Source of the DNA: Megalopta genalis
Taxonomy: Eukaryota; Arthropoda; Insecta; Hymenoptera; Halictidae
DNA: 64,000 bases
Assembly: GCF_051020955.1 (NCBI RefSeq)
Contig: NC_135015.1
Span: 6,583,616-6,647,615 of the forward strand
Direction of reading: 5' to 3'
Shown one piece after another: positions 36,035 to 49,123 of the stretch. The position numbers and the translations under genes were made by a program. The notes beneath the pieces were generated by a model. It did not search any database. It saw nothing but the letters and a program-made list of their open reading frames with translations, and was not told where the DNA came from. Positions within the stretch are counted from its first letter, which is position 1. Each line of letters starts with the position of its first letter.

Positions 36035-36374
36035 TAGACTGTTCCAGAAATGTTCGTATAAGCGGGCACCATCATTAAAAAAAAAATGTGAGAAAATATG
36101 GAATAATAATATTTTTTGGTTTCAGACATAATTTTCGAGAAAATCGAGTTTGAAAATTGACTTTATACGTACGCACCTATAGCTAAGGCACGGCTTGTCG
36201 AGTGATATATATCGCCTATAGTCGCAAGAGCGTATGTCGAAAACGAATTTTCAAACTTGATTTTCTCGAAAACTAAGTCCCAAACTAAAAAAGTTATTGC
36301 ATATTTTTTCATGTCTTTGTCCGAGTAATCGCTTAGTGCCCGCTTGTGCATGCCTTTCAGCGACACACTGTATA
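36035..36374. mobile_element. foldback element, about 340 bp, diverged arms
   Basis: The left arm (AAGCGGGCACCATCATTA, TTTTCGAGAAAATCGAGTTT then GAAAATT) pairs with the reverse complement of the right arm (AAGCGGGCACTAAGCGATTA, TTTTCGAGAAAATCAAGTTT then GAAAATT) over about 150 bases. The ends read TATATAGACTGTTC and, reversed, CATATACAGTGTGTC. It is non-coding and an old copy. It ends about 17 bases before the SINE at 36391. Confidence 0.6.
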
Positions 36375-36390
36375 TGTAAAGCTTTGTAAG

Positions 36391-36534
36391 AATCGGCATT
36401 TCCGCGGTGTTTACGTTACAAGGCTGGGAAAGAATCAATCGTCGGTCGGCCGAGATAGCTTAATTGGTTAAAGCAGTCGGGTTCGAATCCCGCTTTCGAT
36501 CTATTCGAATCGGTCGAATCATTTTCTCCTACAG
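36391..36534 (+). mobile_element. tRNA-derived SINE, copy 2 (empty site for the 16.3-kb insertion)
   Basis: Contains A-box TAGCTTAATTGG and B-box GGTTCGAATCC around a tRNA-like body. TTGGTTAAAGCAGTC is uninterrupted, whereas copy 1 has a 219-bp element at this TTAA. Relative to copy 1 this copy lacks about 20 bases of the anticodon arm (CCCGGCAAGCGAAAGATC), so it is not a functional tRNA gene. Shared flanks extend about 65 bases upstream and 35 downstream of the tRNA-like part. Confidence 0.7.
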
Positions 36535-37063
36535 TTTCATGGTAATTAATGCGTACACTCAACGTAATTTCGTGTAATGTGGTCAACGTAATTGCGCGAC
36601 CTGTGTATAATTAATTAACAGGTGTATTCGGAACGGAATAATCAAACGATGATTAAACTAATGCACTCGTCGCATCAAAATCAGCGCATTATTAATTATA
36701 GTGTATCGCTTGTGACATAGGAAGATTAGAGATGCGTCGATTAAGGTTCTTTTTTTAAAAGTACCCGAGATACACTAATGATCACGATGTATTTAGACAT
36801 TACAGAAGAAAGTAAACAACGATTTTTGTAAGACATAATATGCTTTATAAAGACAGAGTTACATTTTTCATTAAATTAGGCACCCTCGTAGGAAATTATT
36901 GACTATATTTCTTCGCACATATTATGGTATAGATGGTAAAAAGTGACAATGAATGCAGTCTTGTAATTCTCATAAAGCAACACACGTTGATCACTTTTAG
37001 AGTTTGGTAAGTTTAGTGTTAAAAGATTGTCGGCTCTATGATATAATGTTGTGCTTATAAGTA

Positions 37064-37279
37064 CAGTAATGTCTCTCTAATTGATGCTCAGATTGTCCAC
37101 AAAAATAAGCAATTTGGGAAGAGGGGATATGATTAATTAGAGTCTTGCGCCTCGTTTTTATAATTACCGATTCTCAGCAACTATAAAAACGAGGCGCAAG
37201 GCTCGAATAATCGTATTTCCTCTTGCCAAATTGTCCATTTTTGTGCACAATTTGAGCGTCAGTTAGGGAGACATTACAG
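37064..37279. mobile_element. palindromic foldback MITE, copy A (216 bp, TA duplication)
   Basis: TA stands at 37062-37063 and 37280-37281. Ends are CAGTAATGTCTC and, reversed, CTGTAATGTCTC. Almost the whole element is one palindrome: the left arm's CTTGCGCCTCGTTTTTATA is mirrored by TATAAAAACGAGGCGCAAG at the centre, and ATTTGGGAAGAGG by its complement further out. TA duplication and CAGT ends fit a Tc1/mariner-mobilised MITE. Copies B and C lie at 46047 and 53178. Confidence 0.8.
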
Positions 37280-39559
37280 TATGCTGCGGATCTTTATGCA
37301 AAACAAAAATTACCGATGTTACTTGCAGAGCACACGAACAAAATGTCATTATAAGACGTTGAAAACAATATAACAATATCTTTAAATTCTTTTAACATCG
37401 ATGAGGTTTCGTATTTGACTTAAAATCATTTGTGCCATAAATACATAAAATTCGCAGACTATTTATATGCAACGCGCACTACATGGACGTATGAGCTTGA
37501 GTATAGATTGAACACAACCATAGTCTCAGGAATATTTGAACAATGAATGTCTAAGCAACGTCGGGTTTCGGATTGTTAGATCCAAGTTGTTCGGATATTG
37601 AACGATATCGCAGCGAAGGCAGATCAGTGAATAAGATGACAATGACAATACAAAGGAGCGTGCGCTGTGGAACGACGTCTCTTCATGACGTCTGTCGTCG
37701 AATAGACGAAGATTACGTAAGAGAGGTTCGAGTAAGTAGTAATTATGTAATTCCAATCTGCTGCTCTTTCTCGAGTCGACTGAACTTCGGCTGGACAAGT
37801 TTCCGCGGCGTTACATTCGGCAAACAAATACCAATGAAGACACACGATCGTCTGTGTCAACTCCGTGTTAGTTACGCGTACACTTCTCTTTCATTATATT
37901 ACAAAAGTCGCAAAGGTTAGTATACTCTTTTACAGTGCTGTGAACGTTATCTCGAGTTCTCATTACCATTTAAAAACTTATTGCATGATGAGTAAAAAAC
38001 TATAAAGTTGTATAAGTTTAAAGTGATTTTTATGTGTAGATAATGCTTGGAATTTTATTCTTTGTTAATTATTTTTGCACCTGATACCAATTATGTATTA
38101 CCTGAAAATATAAAGAATTGTTGATATTACGAAACTTCTACCGATTGCAACAAACATCGACACTATATAAAATCATTTTTGAATTCATATAGCTTATGGT
38201 ACAAAATAATTTTTAGATTGATAAAGCTCATAAATTCTCGTTCGTAATTCAATAGTCATTACAACTGCAAGATTAAAGGTTACGCATTACAATTATGAAC
38301 TGCAACTGATTTTTCTGTATTATTGAAGTTGCAGAATAATGGAAAGGTTACTACACATTGTAAGGTTCTTTTCATACGATACAACATTTTTCCGCAGACC
38401 GAACAGCTGACAAGTAATTTACGATGGTAGTTACGCGGCTCACCCCGCGTAATTTATTACGGACTGGTGATCGTTGTTGAGAAGAAAGGGAAGAACTGAG
38501 AGAAAAAGAATGAATATTTGTTACGTTCGGAAACTCGGTTGAAGTAGTTAGTCCGAATAAAACAACGAGAAAAGTGAGGCGGGCCCGGGACTTCGGTATG
38601 CGATATTACCGTGGGCGCCAAGTTAACGTGCGGCGCTGAAACAAGGCGAGTGCTTTCGGAGCTCCCTGGAAGCTTTAATTTAACTGCTGCATACGTCAGA
38701 CATATTAAAGATACTAACTCTCGCACTCGCGGCTCCTCATCCGCGCTAACCGGTCCGTAGCTCCTTGAAACTAGCTTCTGGAGCGCCTTATGAAATTTTA
38801 CATTGGACACCGTTACACTGGAGAACATCCCCTTGTCGGACGTCGCGAAATTTTAAAAGAGGAACACGCAGTCGTGTCGGTCCATTAGAGCATTAAAGAG
38901 CAGTCTCCGGCTGGCAACGGCCGCGCAACTGAGAAGGAAATCATGCCGGTTGCCACCGAAACGTTTACTCCAGCACGCTGACTGACAATCGAATAAAATG
39001 CTGTCGCGTCGCCTGCCTCGGCGTGGTCCGTCCTCGCGAGCGTTTCCGTGGCGTTCCTTCGGCCGGTAATCCGGTTCCGCCGCGTTCGGGGTGTACGTGG
39101 GAAAGTGGTTAAACGCGTTGATCCAATAATTATTCGCGGCACATCCGGTAATTAGAACTTTTCCGCGCTAATGCGGAACCGATTGGGCCAGGTGGTCCGT
39201 GTGCGGCGAAGTGCACAGCGTCGCGGAATAAATTTGGGAACAAGCTGCGCCGCGCGGCGCCGCCCGGAACGAGATTAGAAAGGTAACTTTGTTCGCCAAT
39301 CAACCGGCTCAAGAATTTCAACTCCGCCGAGGCGGATTCCCGCCGAATTCGGGTGGCTCTTGTTACACGCTCCGTTTATCTCGATCGAAATAATTCGTCG
39401 CGAAGGTGAATCGAAAGAGGGGCGGGCGACCGCTTCGATTTGTTTCGGCCCGTTTACACAGTGTTCGTTATGCGTGACGCCGCCTTTAAACCGTCTTATT
39501 GAATTACGATTTCATCCCGAGCTTCCGCGGAATTACTCGGCCGCATTCTTCTTTTCCCG

Positions 39560-39590
<31 letters not shown>
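39560..39590. repeat. (CTT)n microsatellite
   Basis: About ten TTC triplets. They create the poly-serine or poly-phenylalanine runs in local frames. Confidence 0.95.
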
Positions 39591-41055
39591 TTTCTTCACC
39601 CGCGGCGCAGCTTGGCGCGTCTTAGCGCATCGCGACGCTGCATTTCCCATCGTCCGGCGAACGAACCATCGTATCGACGAACTGCGACGTTATTATAGGA
39701 TCCCGACAGAAATTACTTTCATCGCGGCCGTTGTCCGTAGAAAAGCTAGGTAAGATCTCGGTTGGAAGTTGGCGCGAGTCATAAACGGGGAAGAGTACGC
39801 CGCTCGATTATGGAAAATCCCCTGGTGTCTCGTTCCTCGCCTCTGATATTGTCGTCTTTACCGACCCACCACCCTGCCATTCTCCTCCCCTCCCCATCTC
39901 CCTGTCTGCTCCCCCACAGCCAAGCTTCTCATCCGCCTGTCCTCGTACACATCCGAGACATAGCGAGAGACCGGACGTCTTACGCGGATCCATGGGTTGG
40001 CATACTCGCAAGTGGAACAGACAGGGTCGAGAGGGGGTTGGGCCGAGGGTGGGTTTGAACCGGAGGACGAGGAGAAACGGGGTGGCAGAATCAGAGGAGA
40101 ATGGACCACCCCCTGTTATCAGCTTGGAGCCAGCCGCCTTCCCAAGCCGACAAATTACTACATCCCCACCACCGCCATTCTGGTACCAAATCAAGCTCCA
40201 TACCGGACGCCCATGTCTCTTGGTGTCCTCTGCTCTCCGGCGAAAGATTCGCCCCTCCGATACCTCCTTCGCTGTAGGAACTGGTGTCGCGCGACGACAC
40301 TGGGTGGTAGCCCGAGTAGCCAAGAGGCGACGAAGATGTCAAACAATCGCGGCTCATTCATTCGAAGCTTCTTATTCCGACGAGCGATTCCACTGATGGC
40401 GGTAAGCCTCTCGAGCCGCTAAGGAGGGAGAAATTTTCTTATCACCCGCTGTAGGCGGCACGGCGTTCGCGCGATAAAGTATGCGCGCCCTGTGTGCTAA
40501 TACGTACACTCCCGATGATTCGTTTTGGCCCGGTTTCGTCCGTCTGGTCTCGGCGAACAAAGCAACTATTCTGGCTGGTATCAACGAGACGGAAAAACAG
40601 GATTCCCGGCTACAATGGAGCAGTCGTAATCCTTCTCCTTGTTTTTTTCTTCGTCGTGGCGGATTACCACCGGTTGCCGGCCTCGGCATCCGGCGCAATT
40701 CCTCGCGGATTTTTCAACCGATAAGGTATTGTTAATAAACTCTGACCATTTCTCTCTGCGTTCGGTGGATGGAGACGTCGTGTCCTCCGATGCGGCGCGG
40801 AACGGGGAACGCGGTATGCGGCCGGAGGTGATACGACCTCGAAACGTATGGCCGCTGATTTATAAAGGAAATAATTTCGCGGGCGCAATTTCTTACGTCG
40901 GGTATGCGGCACCGTTGCCTGAACAGCTATGGGGGGCTCGTCCACCGTTAAAATTCATTACTCCCGCTAAAAGCGGCCTTTAATATCGGCCCTGCGGAGC
41001 TGAAGGTTTTTTACTCGGTCCGCTAACCGCCACTCGCGTAATCCAACGGGTGTCT

Positions 41056-41091
41056 TTCTCTCTCTCTCTCTCTCCCTCTCTCTCTCTCCCT
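41056..41091. repeat. (CT)n microsatellite
   Basis: CT dinucleotides with two single-base interruptions. Confidence 0.95.
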
Positions 41092-44000
41092 CTAAACCTT
41101 CGCTTCCCGTTCGCACCTCCCGGTCGCGAAACAGCATGTGCATCGAGCGATTTCACGCGGAACTTACGCGATACTACGAGGAATTTGTTACAGAATGTTT
41201 CGAGCACGCGGCGCGGGAGCGCGAAGGCGCACACGCGAGCGCGTCGTTACTTCGCCCGCGACGAGATGATGTATATTTACGCGCATCGCACCGCCGAAAT
41301 TACACCGGGGAAATTTTTTTCGCCGCCGCACTTTTCGTAGCGCAGCCGTTTCGCCGGCAAGTAGACCGTTCGCTGTCCATACAATAACCCGGCCAGCTGT
41401 ACTAAAATTTTTATTGTTCCCGACGAAGTTACGCGGAACGAGAACCGACAAGGAGAACAGGGATAGAGAGGGCGAGAAAGAGGGCCAGTCTGTTTTTTCC
41501 TTCCGCTACCGTCCTCAGGTCACCTCCCGCGCATTCACTCAGGCAAAACATTTGTCTTGCGGATGCCCGGTAACGAATCGACGCGCTCTGTTTGTGGGGG
41601 ATACACGGAATTCTCGGGCGGGGCAACGACAACATTTAATTTCCCGACGATTTGGTTGTTGCCCGGCTTCTTTTGCTCCTTTTCGGCTTTACAAATAACA
41701 CCCGGCTACGTCCGAAGGGTCGAGGAACCATCGAAAAACAAACGGAAACGTGCTTGAGTTCCCCGCTGGATCAACGTCGTGGACTATTGTAAAATTTTCA
41801 CCTGTATTGTGAACTCTGTTGTGGCCTCCGTTGTAACCTCCATTGTAACCTCTGTTGTAAAAATCCATCGAATTTCATTCGAACAAAATAAATGATTTTA
41901 TAACTCCGTGTGCTACCGTTGATTCGGCTGTTTTGCTAAGTCCTTTTAATTCTGCGGCTTTTCTTGGCTGTCGCGAAATTTTGCAATATCGAAATTGGTT
42001 TGCCTACTGCGCGCTGAAATTTTTGGTCCAGCGGCTGTAGGATTGCCGCGTTGGTAGTTCGCGGTGTTTCGCACGATTACTTTTGTTTATTTGTTTCGCA
42101 ACCAGCACACCGAGCACGTATAAATGTAGGCCATATTTTTATACAAACATTCCATTTGCGACACGGTGCAAATGAAAATTGATGCATTATGTCTTCAAAA
42201 CTCAGATCACAAGGATTACTCGACAAAATTGTTGTATTTATGCGCAAGTGAACTGGAAAAGTAAAGTATCATTTAGGTATTTAATGAGAAATTCTGCAAG
42301 TTTTAATGATTCTAAAAATTGAAGATTTTATATTCTACAATCTTTTTTCTTTTTTAATTTATTCATTTAATGACGCATATACTTAATAGCAATTAGCGAC
42401 CATTTGTGGGATAACATTTGTAGGTTACATGTAGTGTAAAACGCAATAGTTTTACATTACATTTTACATTATTTTCTTAATCTAGGCTTCTTATGTTACT
42501 ATATCATTTCGCTAAACAATTTGGTTTCTTCTAAGTATGACATAACTTTTGCTGTTTGTTTCTACAATCGTGTCGAGTTTCACTGTGAGTATAGAATAGC
42601 TCTAATATAATATTATAGAACAGCTATAATAATTTAAAATCTTTAAATCTTATGTCCGTTAAAGGTGGAATAATACATGCGTCTTACAAGTCGTAGAAGT
42701 GACAAAAATTAAACTTTATATAAGAGAGAGAAAGAAGACCAGGAAAGAATTGTATCTACAGAAATCCTTGCATCTATATTTCTAGAGAAAATTGAACGTG
42801 AACGTAATGAATGTGAATTCATCTTTGCAAGCATCGTAAATGCCAAATCTATGTGTCGCTAAATAACTTGCACGAAAGCTTCATATTTTCGAGTATAAAA
42901 CTGTAAGCTATAATGTGTTTAGCACACAGAACATTTACCAATAATAAGAAGTATGTAAGGTGTTTTACATAAAGAGTTTTTCAATTATATAAGCGTTCTC
43001 CCGTGACGTATTTTCTGAAATATTTGTCTTTACTGTACTCCATTAATCTCGGTGGCATAATACGAGGGAGTAATTTCCATGGATTCGAGGGTGAAGCACG
43101 CAGCGCCTTCGCTGTTAAATTTTTGATAAAATACTTTAGATACGCTTGGCGCGCTTCGTTTTCGTCCTCGTCACCCGGGGACCTATATACCCTGTCTTCC
43201 TGGAGGAGCAACAATGTAGCAAGAAGAATCGGGCACGGGAAAAGGCAACGTGGACCGGCGTAAGGCGGCCGAAAAGAAGGAATAAGAAAGTTGATGAAAT
43301 ATTGGAGAACGGCTTAGGCGGGACAATATTCTGTTGTAAACCGTTCTTTTCCCGCGCCAATAGATATCGTTATACCTATAGCGAGCAGCACGCACGTCCC
43401 TTCTCCCTTCGTTTTCCCTTCGTTTCTCGCCTTTGTTGTTCCGCTCCGGGAACCAATTCGCGCGAAACAAAGCATTGTTAAAGAAAGCGTGAATTAGATT
43501 GCACTCTGAACCGCGCGCAATTTGCCCGGATTGCAAACATAAGACGACGAGAACTCGAGGATCGAAAGCCCCCGGTTTTTCGCAGCCGAGCAAAATTTTG
43601 TCCCGACCGATTTCTTTCAGTCCGCTGTCGTTTCTTGTTTCCTTGCTCGTTGCGCGAACCCTCGATTATAAATCGTTCGGTCGTAATTTCAACCGTTTGT
43701 CGAGATCGTTCCGAGTGTTTCGAGGACCATTGATCGGTACGACGATTCTCCTTCGATTTGCAATAAACGGATGGACATCTCTCTTGGTTGTTCGTTCAAC
43801 CATCCTCCCGCCTTCTCCTCGCTCGCGCTCCTTCGCCGACGATTCTTTCCCCGCAATTAAATCGCAGGGAAAAATCTCGGGCGAGACAAAAGGCGTCCGG
43901 CTTCTACATTCCTTCTTTGTAATTTGCTCTCCCCGTCGGTCCCTTCTCTATCGCCGGGCGGATGATGGAGGACCACTTCGGAACGAGAAAGAAAGTCCTC

Positions 44001-44456
44001 CGGGCTCGTATTTACGTGCCAGTTCAGCAAAGTACCTGGTTCGTGCTTGTAACACCATCGACCGATCAAATGTCTCTGAGTCGTCTCGAGTACCCAGCGA
44101 ATCCATCCACGATGGATCCTTGCTCGATCGTCGGACCGTTCGATTTTTTTTTTCGACCGACTCCGTAACTGGCAAGCCCGACCAGCTCGCAGATTAATCA
44201 AACAATTCGACAACCTCTGGTTACCCGGATAATTAATTAAAATTTCATTCAAAGATGCTATCGCTGCAGTAACTTCCGCGAAAAGTTTCAAACGTTTCAG
44301 CTAATTTTCCTCCGCACCCCTTCACCTTTTGAGCATTATAAGAGATAGGGAGCGAAAGAGAGTGGAGGAAGACGAGTCGGAGGGGTCGAAAAATTCGAGA
44401 GTAGGGGGTCGACAACTGTAGGCCAACTTTTGCATTCGTTGTTCGTTACTCACCCT

Positions 44457-44470
44457 CCCCCCCCCCCCCC
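44457..44470. repeat. poly-C run
   Basis: Fourteen consecutive C residues, followed by GCGCGC-like sequence. Confidence 0.95.
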
Positions 44471-46046
44471 GCGCACGATCTCCATCCGTTAGGAGCTCGA
44501 AATTCCTTCGCATAGCTGACGAGAAAACGGGGGAAGAGTGAAAGGGAGGGAGGGAGGTAGAGAGAAAAGGTAGGAAAGAAATAACGTACGACATTCAGGC
44601 CGGTGTGACATTTATTAGACATTAAGTAGTAATACCCGTGAATGGGTCGGACGGGACTAGCCGGGTAATAAGGCTGGGCTAGGAGAGCCGTCATACTAAT
44701 TGTAGTAATTCCCGGCATCCACTTTGGATATTTAATTAAGTTTCCGCTGACAAGCATCTACTTAGTGGAGAGAGGCAGGGCGGTTCTTACATAGCGATGC
44801 GCTTAGTGCTCCCTGCTTCCATCAACCCTCTGCTTAGCTACTGTGTAACCTACCGACCTGCTTAACTGCCGCCTCGAAACCTGCACCGTTCACTAATTAT
44901 TTAGTATCTCGCTGGCTGCTCGCCTCTATCGTGGGAAAAAAGGACGGATTAAGGAAAGTTTATAGCCCAGATCCGCGGAATTGTGCGTCTGGAAAGCTGC
45001 GTGCTGAATATACTGCGAACGCCAAATGCTTCTGGAAAAATGTATGCGCCTGTTTCGCCGCACTATACGTCACGAGAATACACAGTAGACAAATATTTCA
45101 AGTTCGAATAAATTACACGAAGATTTCGTACCCGTTCTTCTCTGAACATTTTCGTCTTGTCAATTCGCATCGTAATTAAAACTTACACAACGGATTTTGC
45201 TGCGGGGAATTACATTTTCAATAAACTGCGGACATTTAAACTTTATTACGATATTTGGCGCTCTAATACTGAGCAAGCTGTCTGTTATAGCAAAATTTCT
45301 TACAACTTTTATAATACGTTGAACATGCCGAGGATTTTGGTCATTGTAGATAAATTATTACCTTGAAATTTTAACACAGTTTAGTTGTATAAACCACGGT
45401 AAACTTGTCAGAGTTTAACCACTTTTTAATCAACGACTGAAATTAAAGCATCTGAAATTTAAGGGTATGTTTCACGAAAATTTAAATCGGAATAGTAAGA
45501 CGAATATGTTTGTTGTTGGACGGAAATTTGTCATTTAAGGGACTACGTAGTTTCACGCTCTGATTATGAGGCAACATTTTTAAATCTTTTTGAAGAATGA
45601 TGTTGAATATTATAATACTAAAGGATATCTAAGGGTAGTATACTACTTCGAAGGGTATCTACATTCTTTTAGGCAATGATAATAATTTCCTTCAAAACAA
45701 CGATAATAATAAGAACGATTGAAAGAAAAGGTTACTACTGTTCCATATGATTTTGACGCTTTTAACGAATAAGAAAAGATTTGTATCGTAGGTTTTGGTT
45801 TCCTTACCTTAAGATTAATATAGTATAGATTTCACTCTCATTTAGCTTATTACCGCATCTAACGGTCGTTTCTTTTTTAAGGAATACAAAATAAACTCCG
45901 ATTGCATCGAATTTCAATTTAACTTCAGCTAGCAGCAAAATATTCTAAATTATGCTACTAATGAATTGCTTTTGAGTTGAAAGACAAACATCTAGCAGCC
46001 ATCGTAGATTGCAACGGCAACAGCATTCCTTCCGGGAACCATATTA

Positions 46047-46249
46047 CAGTAAATTCTCTTCAATTGTTTCTCAGCTTGTAAACATAAATGAACACTTTGG
46101 GAAGAGGAGATACGATTATTCGATCCATTATAGTCGCCGATTGTCAAAAATTATAAAAATGAGGCGCAAAGCCCGAATAATCGTATCTTCTCTTCCCAAA
46201 TTGTTCATTTTTGTTTACAAGCTGGAGGACAATTGGGGAGAATTTACTG
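46047..46249. mobile_element. palindromic foldback MITE, copy B (203 bp)
   Basis: Starts CAGTAAATTCTCTTCAATTG after TA (46045-46046) and ends with the complement CAATTGGGGAGAATTTACTG. The right flank reads CA, a single change from TA. The central palindrome is GATACGATTATTCG...CGAATAATCGTATC. It is the same family as 37064-37279. The frame at 46009-46299 crosses it and is not a gene. Confidence 0.75.
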
Positions 46250-46761
46250 CAGATGAAATTATACTTCCATTGGCAGCATACAACATACTAGAATTTTAAT
46301 TTTAATCGCCATTGAAAACCAATAAAAATTCGCTGTCTATAACTTACTGTTGTATTTTAACGCTGCGCAATGAACTTGTCGAATGACGGCTGTTTCTCGA
46401 TGAAGTTCCCTTCGCCCAACGTCTTTCAGAATTACGAAAGCGACGCCTCGAAGGGTGTTCGAACCCCGCGGACCTATCGTCAGGCTTAAAATATGTAACA
46501 TCTTTCTGGCCGGTAATATTGACTTGAAAACACGAGGCCGACCATCGCTAGATCGTCAGTTTCTCTCGAGCGAACAAGATTGTCTCGGAAGGTGGTCTAC
46601 CAGCCGTTTCGCCGTGATTTATGGGGGGCAGGTTTGGAAGTGAAGGTCCGTGGAAGCGTGGCCACCGCCTAAATATCACGACGGACGATCCTTCTCCGAA
46701 GCGGGCCGGTACGGTATTCCTTCTATTATCTATTGTCCGGGCCAAGATTTTAGTGGGGCAG

Positions 46762-46769
46762 TATATAAG
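46762..46769 (+). promoter_or_regulatory. possible TATA box
   Basis: TATATAAG, a consensus TATA word, in GC-rich surroundings. No initiator or downstream gene could be tied to it, so it may be fortuitous. Confidence 0.15.
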
Positions 46770-47291
46770 AGGGGCTAGACACGAATGCGGTCTCCCATTC
46801 GATTCCGTAAAGTATGAAGCTATCAAAGCCAATGGTCCGAAAAGGCCGACGCAATTACCAATAACTCTTTGACATGCCCCGTCTACGTTTCTTCTTCCAC
46901 TCGAAACATTTTCGTTGCGCTTCTTCTTCTATCCCCGCTCCCGCTGCCGACCCAACAACTCTCTCTGCACAGTCGCGCATGACCCGTTACACGAGAATTC
47001 GTCAGAATTGTTCGCGAAATCGAACTGACCCTTCGCCTCCCCCATGGACAAGACAAATGCGGGATCGCTCCGCGGGGCTAGCTAGACGCGAGCAGCCACG
47101 ATAGCGTCGAATCTTGGAACGATTTCGCTCCGCGGAAGAAGGGAGAGGTCAAGGGGGAAGCCGAAGAGGAATATAATGACGAAAAAGAAAACGTTGGTTC
47201 ACGGGCCGGTACCCGTCGTGAATTCCTCGTTTCTTCGGAAAATAATGATTCTTCCGTTTTTCAAGTACCGGCAGACTTTCATTCCGTGGCC

Positions 47292-47341
47292 AGGCGTGGC
47301 GTGGCGTGGCATGGCGTGGCATGGCGTGGCGTGGCGTGGCG
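47292..47341. repeat. (GTGGC)n pentamer repeat with ATGGC variants
   Basis: About nine tandem pentamers, two of them ATGGC. They yield a false histidine-, alanine- and proline-rich frame on the minus strand and a tryptophan-rich one on the plus strand. Confidence 0.9.
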
Positions 47342-48959
47342 TCGATCGGTTCATGGAACCAGCGCCGACGACGCCCAAGAAGGACAGCAGTCTCTTTTCG
47401 CTCGGATGAATCTCTCCAGTTAAGTAATCCCTGCTCGTGGATTCGGAATGGAAACAGTGCGAGCGCACGGATAAGAGGGATAAGGATCCTCTAACACCTC
47501 CTTCTGCTTTTCCTCCTGCTGCTCTCGTCCGTATTTCAACTCGAGCGCGATCCTCCATTCCTTCCGTGCTCCTGCGAATAATACTACATAGCTCCGTGGA
47601 ACTCCTACCTACCGGTCTGTTATCAAGCAACCATTGTTTACGGAATATCGAAATTGTATCGGCAGTCTGGCTCGGCCAGACCCACGTAGCGTCTTGTACA
47701 CCACGTTTCAAATTAACATCGATTCTGTTTTTTCTGCGCAAGAATTAGAATTAGCTTTTTTTTACTCGGATATATGAACAAGGTATCTCCGGATACCTGA
47801 TTACTCATGAGACACCCAGGGAGACAAAAAAAGAAAGAACAAAACGGAAAAAATATGAACGTGCAACATCGGTGCAACGGGCTTGAATTGTTTGTTGCCG
47901 ATCGAGACTTGTAATGCTGATTTCCAGAACATTTTTTCCATTAACGTACGGTATTGTCACAGAATGTATTGTATATGTGCAGATGAACGGGCAAGTATTA
48001 GGAAAACAAGAACGATGGACGACATGGAAGACGATAGAGCGTTTCACTACCACGTGCAGCTCATTTATCATCGACAATGAGCGCGGCACAATTCATGCGA
48101 TCATTTAACCCGATTTTTGAATACCCGCTCGAATGCTGGAACGGTCGCGCGACATCATCTGTCGACGGAATGCCATTCTTCTTCGGTTCTGAATACCGGA
48201 GGCACGGGAATCTTTGAACGAGCTGCCTCCGATTCATGATTCACGATTAAAGTCTGCTCGACATTAACCGCGATGAAGATCAGTCGCAATTAAGAGGGGA
48301 CTCGATCGGCCGGATGTCTTCTATAATTACGAAGGACAGGGGGATTCGACTCGATCCCGTAGTTGAAATAAATCTAGCTAATGCGATTTGTAGCACGAGG
48401 TAATTGGGGTCGCCGAGGGATGATCGATAGGCTTGTACAGATGAGATAAGGGTGATCCGAACAATTTATTACAGATGTGTCCCTTGCTTCCCTAAATATC
48501 GTCGACGCGAACGGCGGTCTGTGAAAATGTTCAAACGAACTCGTAAATTCGTTATGCGAGGTGGGACTTGTGAAACAGATAAAACTAATTTCATTGTTGC
48601 CCCGATTCCCCCCGAGCCGGCGCTTAAGAAGAATATACCGCGAGATTACTAAACGATTCCCATCCTACCACCGTTTATCGCTTAACTTTCCGCCTTTCTA
48701 GCTGCAAACTTCCCGACAAATTGTTGCACGCAACTAAATCCATGCCGTAAGTTAACCTCGGTCTGATGAAGGTTCCTTTAACGCTGGTTCCGCGGCTATT
48801 TCTTGCGAGTACATGTTTTCTCGCGCATACTATTTTTCTGTGTCACACGAGCGAGTCACGAAACAGTCCGCGTTCCATGCATTTTCTATTAACTTTTTGT
48901 TATCGGCTCTATTGGATAACGGAGCAAGTTCGTATCGTTTCAAACTGTAGAGTTGTAAT

Positions 48960-49115
48960 CCAAAAAGTGTTTCCGTTTATAAATCGCACGATTTTACTGG
49001 TTTCATAAGTGCTCATTTACTTTAATCAGATAATGATTTTGTCATACGAAAATACTTACAGCATACTTATGAAACCAGTAAAATCGTGCGATTTATAAAT
49101 GGAAACACTTTTTGG
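48960..49115. repeat. long hairpin 1: 50-bp arms around a 56-bp core
   Basis: Left arm 48960-49009 and right arm 49066-49115 are reverse complements with one mismatch (49 of 50). The spacer 49010-49065 begins TGCTCATTTACTTTAA and ends ACTTACAGCATA. The same 56-bp spacer, in the same orientation and 52 of 56 identical, lies in the loop of the next hairpin, whose arms are unrelated to these. Confidence 0.9.
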
Positions 49116-49123
49116 AGATTTTA

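Larger units (their letters stand above)
37520..46040. other. no supported gene; mixed GC-rich and AT-rich sequence
   Basis: Only low-complexity tracts (listed separately) and overlapping chance frames are seen. The 232-codon frame at 43499-44197 lacks domains and has an equally open 144-codon frame opposite. A consensus splice donor at about 39750 (AAAGCTAG then GTAAGA) is isolated. A 12-bp tandem CCTCCGTTGTAA-type repeat (about four copies) is at 41818-41862. Confidence 0.35.

Noticed and set aside
43499..44197. Plus-strand frame of 232 codons
   Set aside because: Begins at TTG, has no domain or splice context, and a long frame is open on the other strand.
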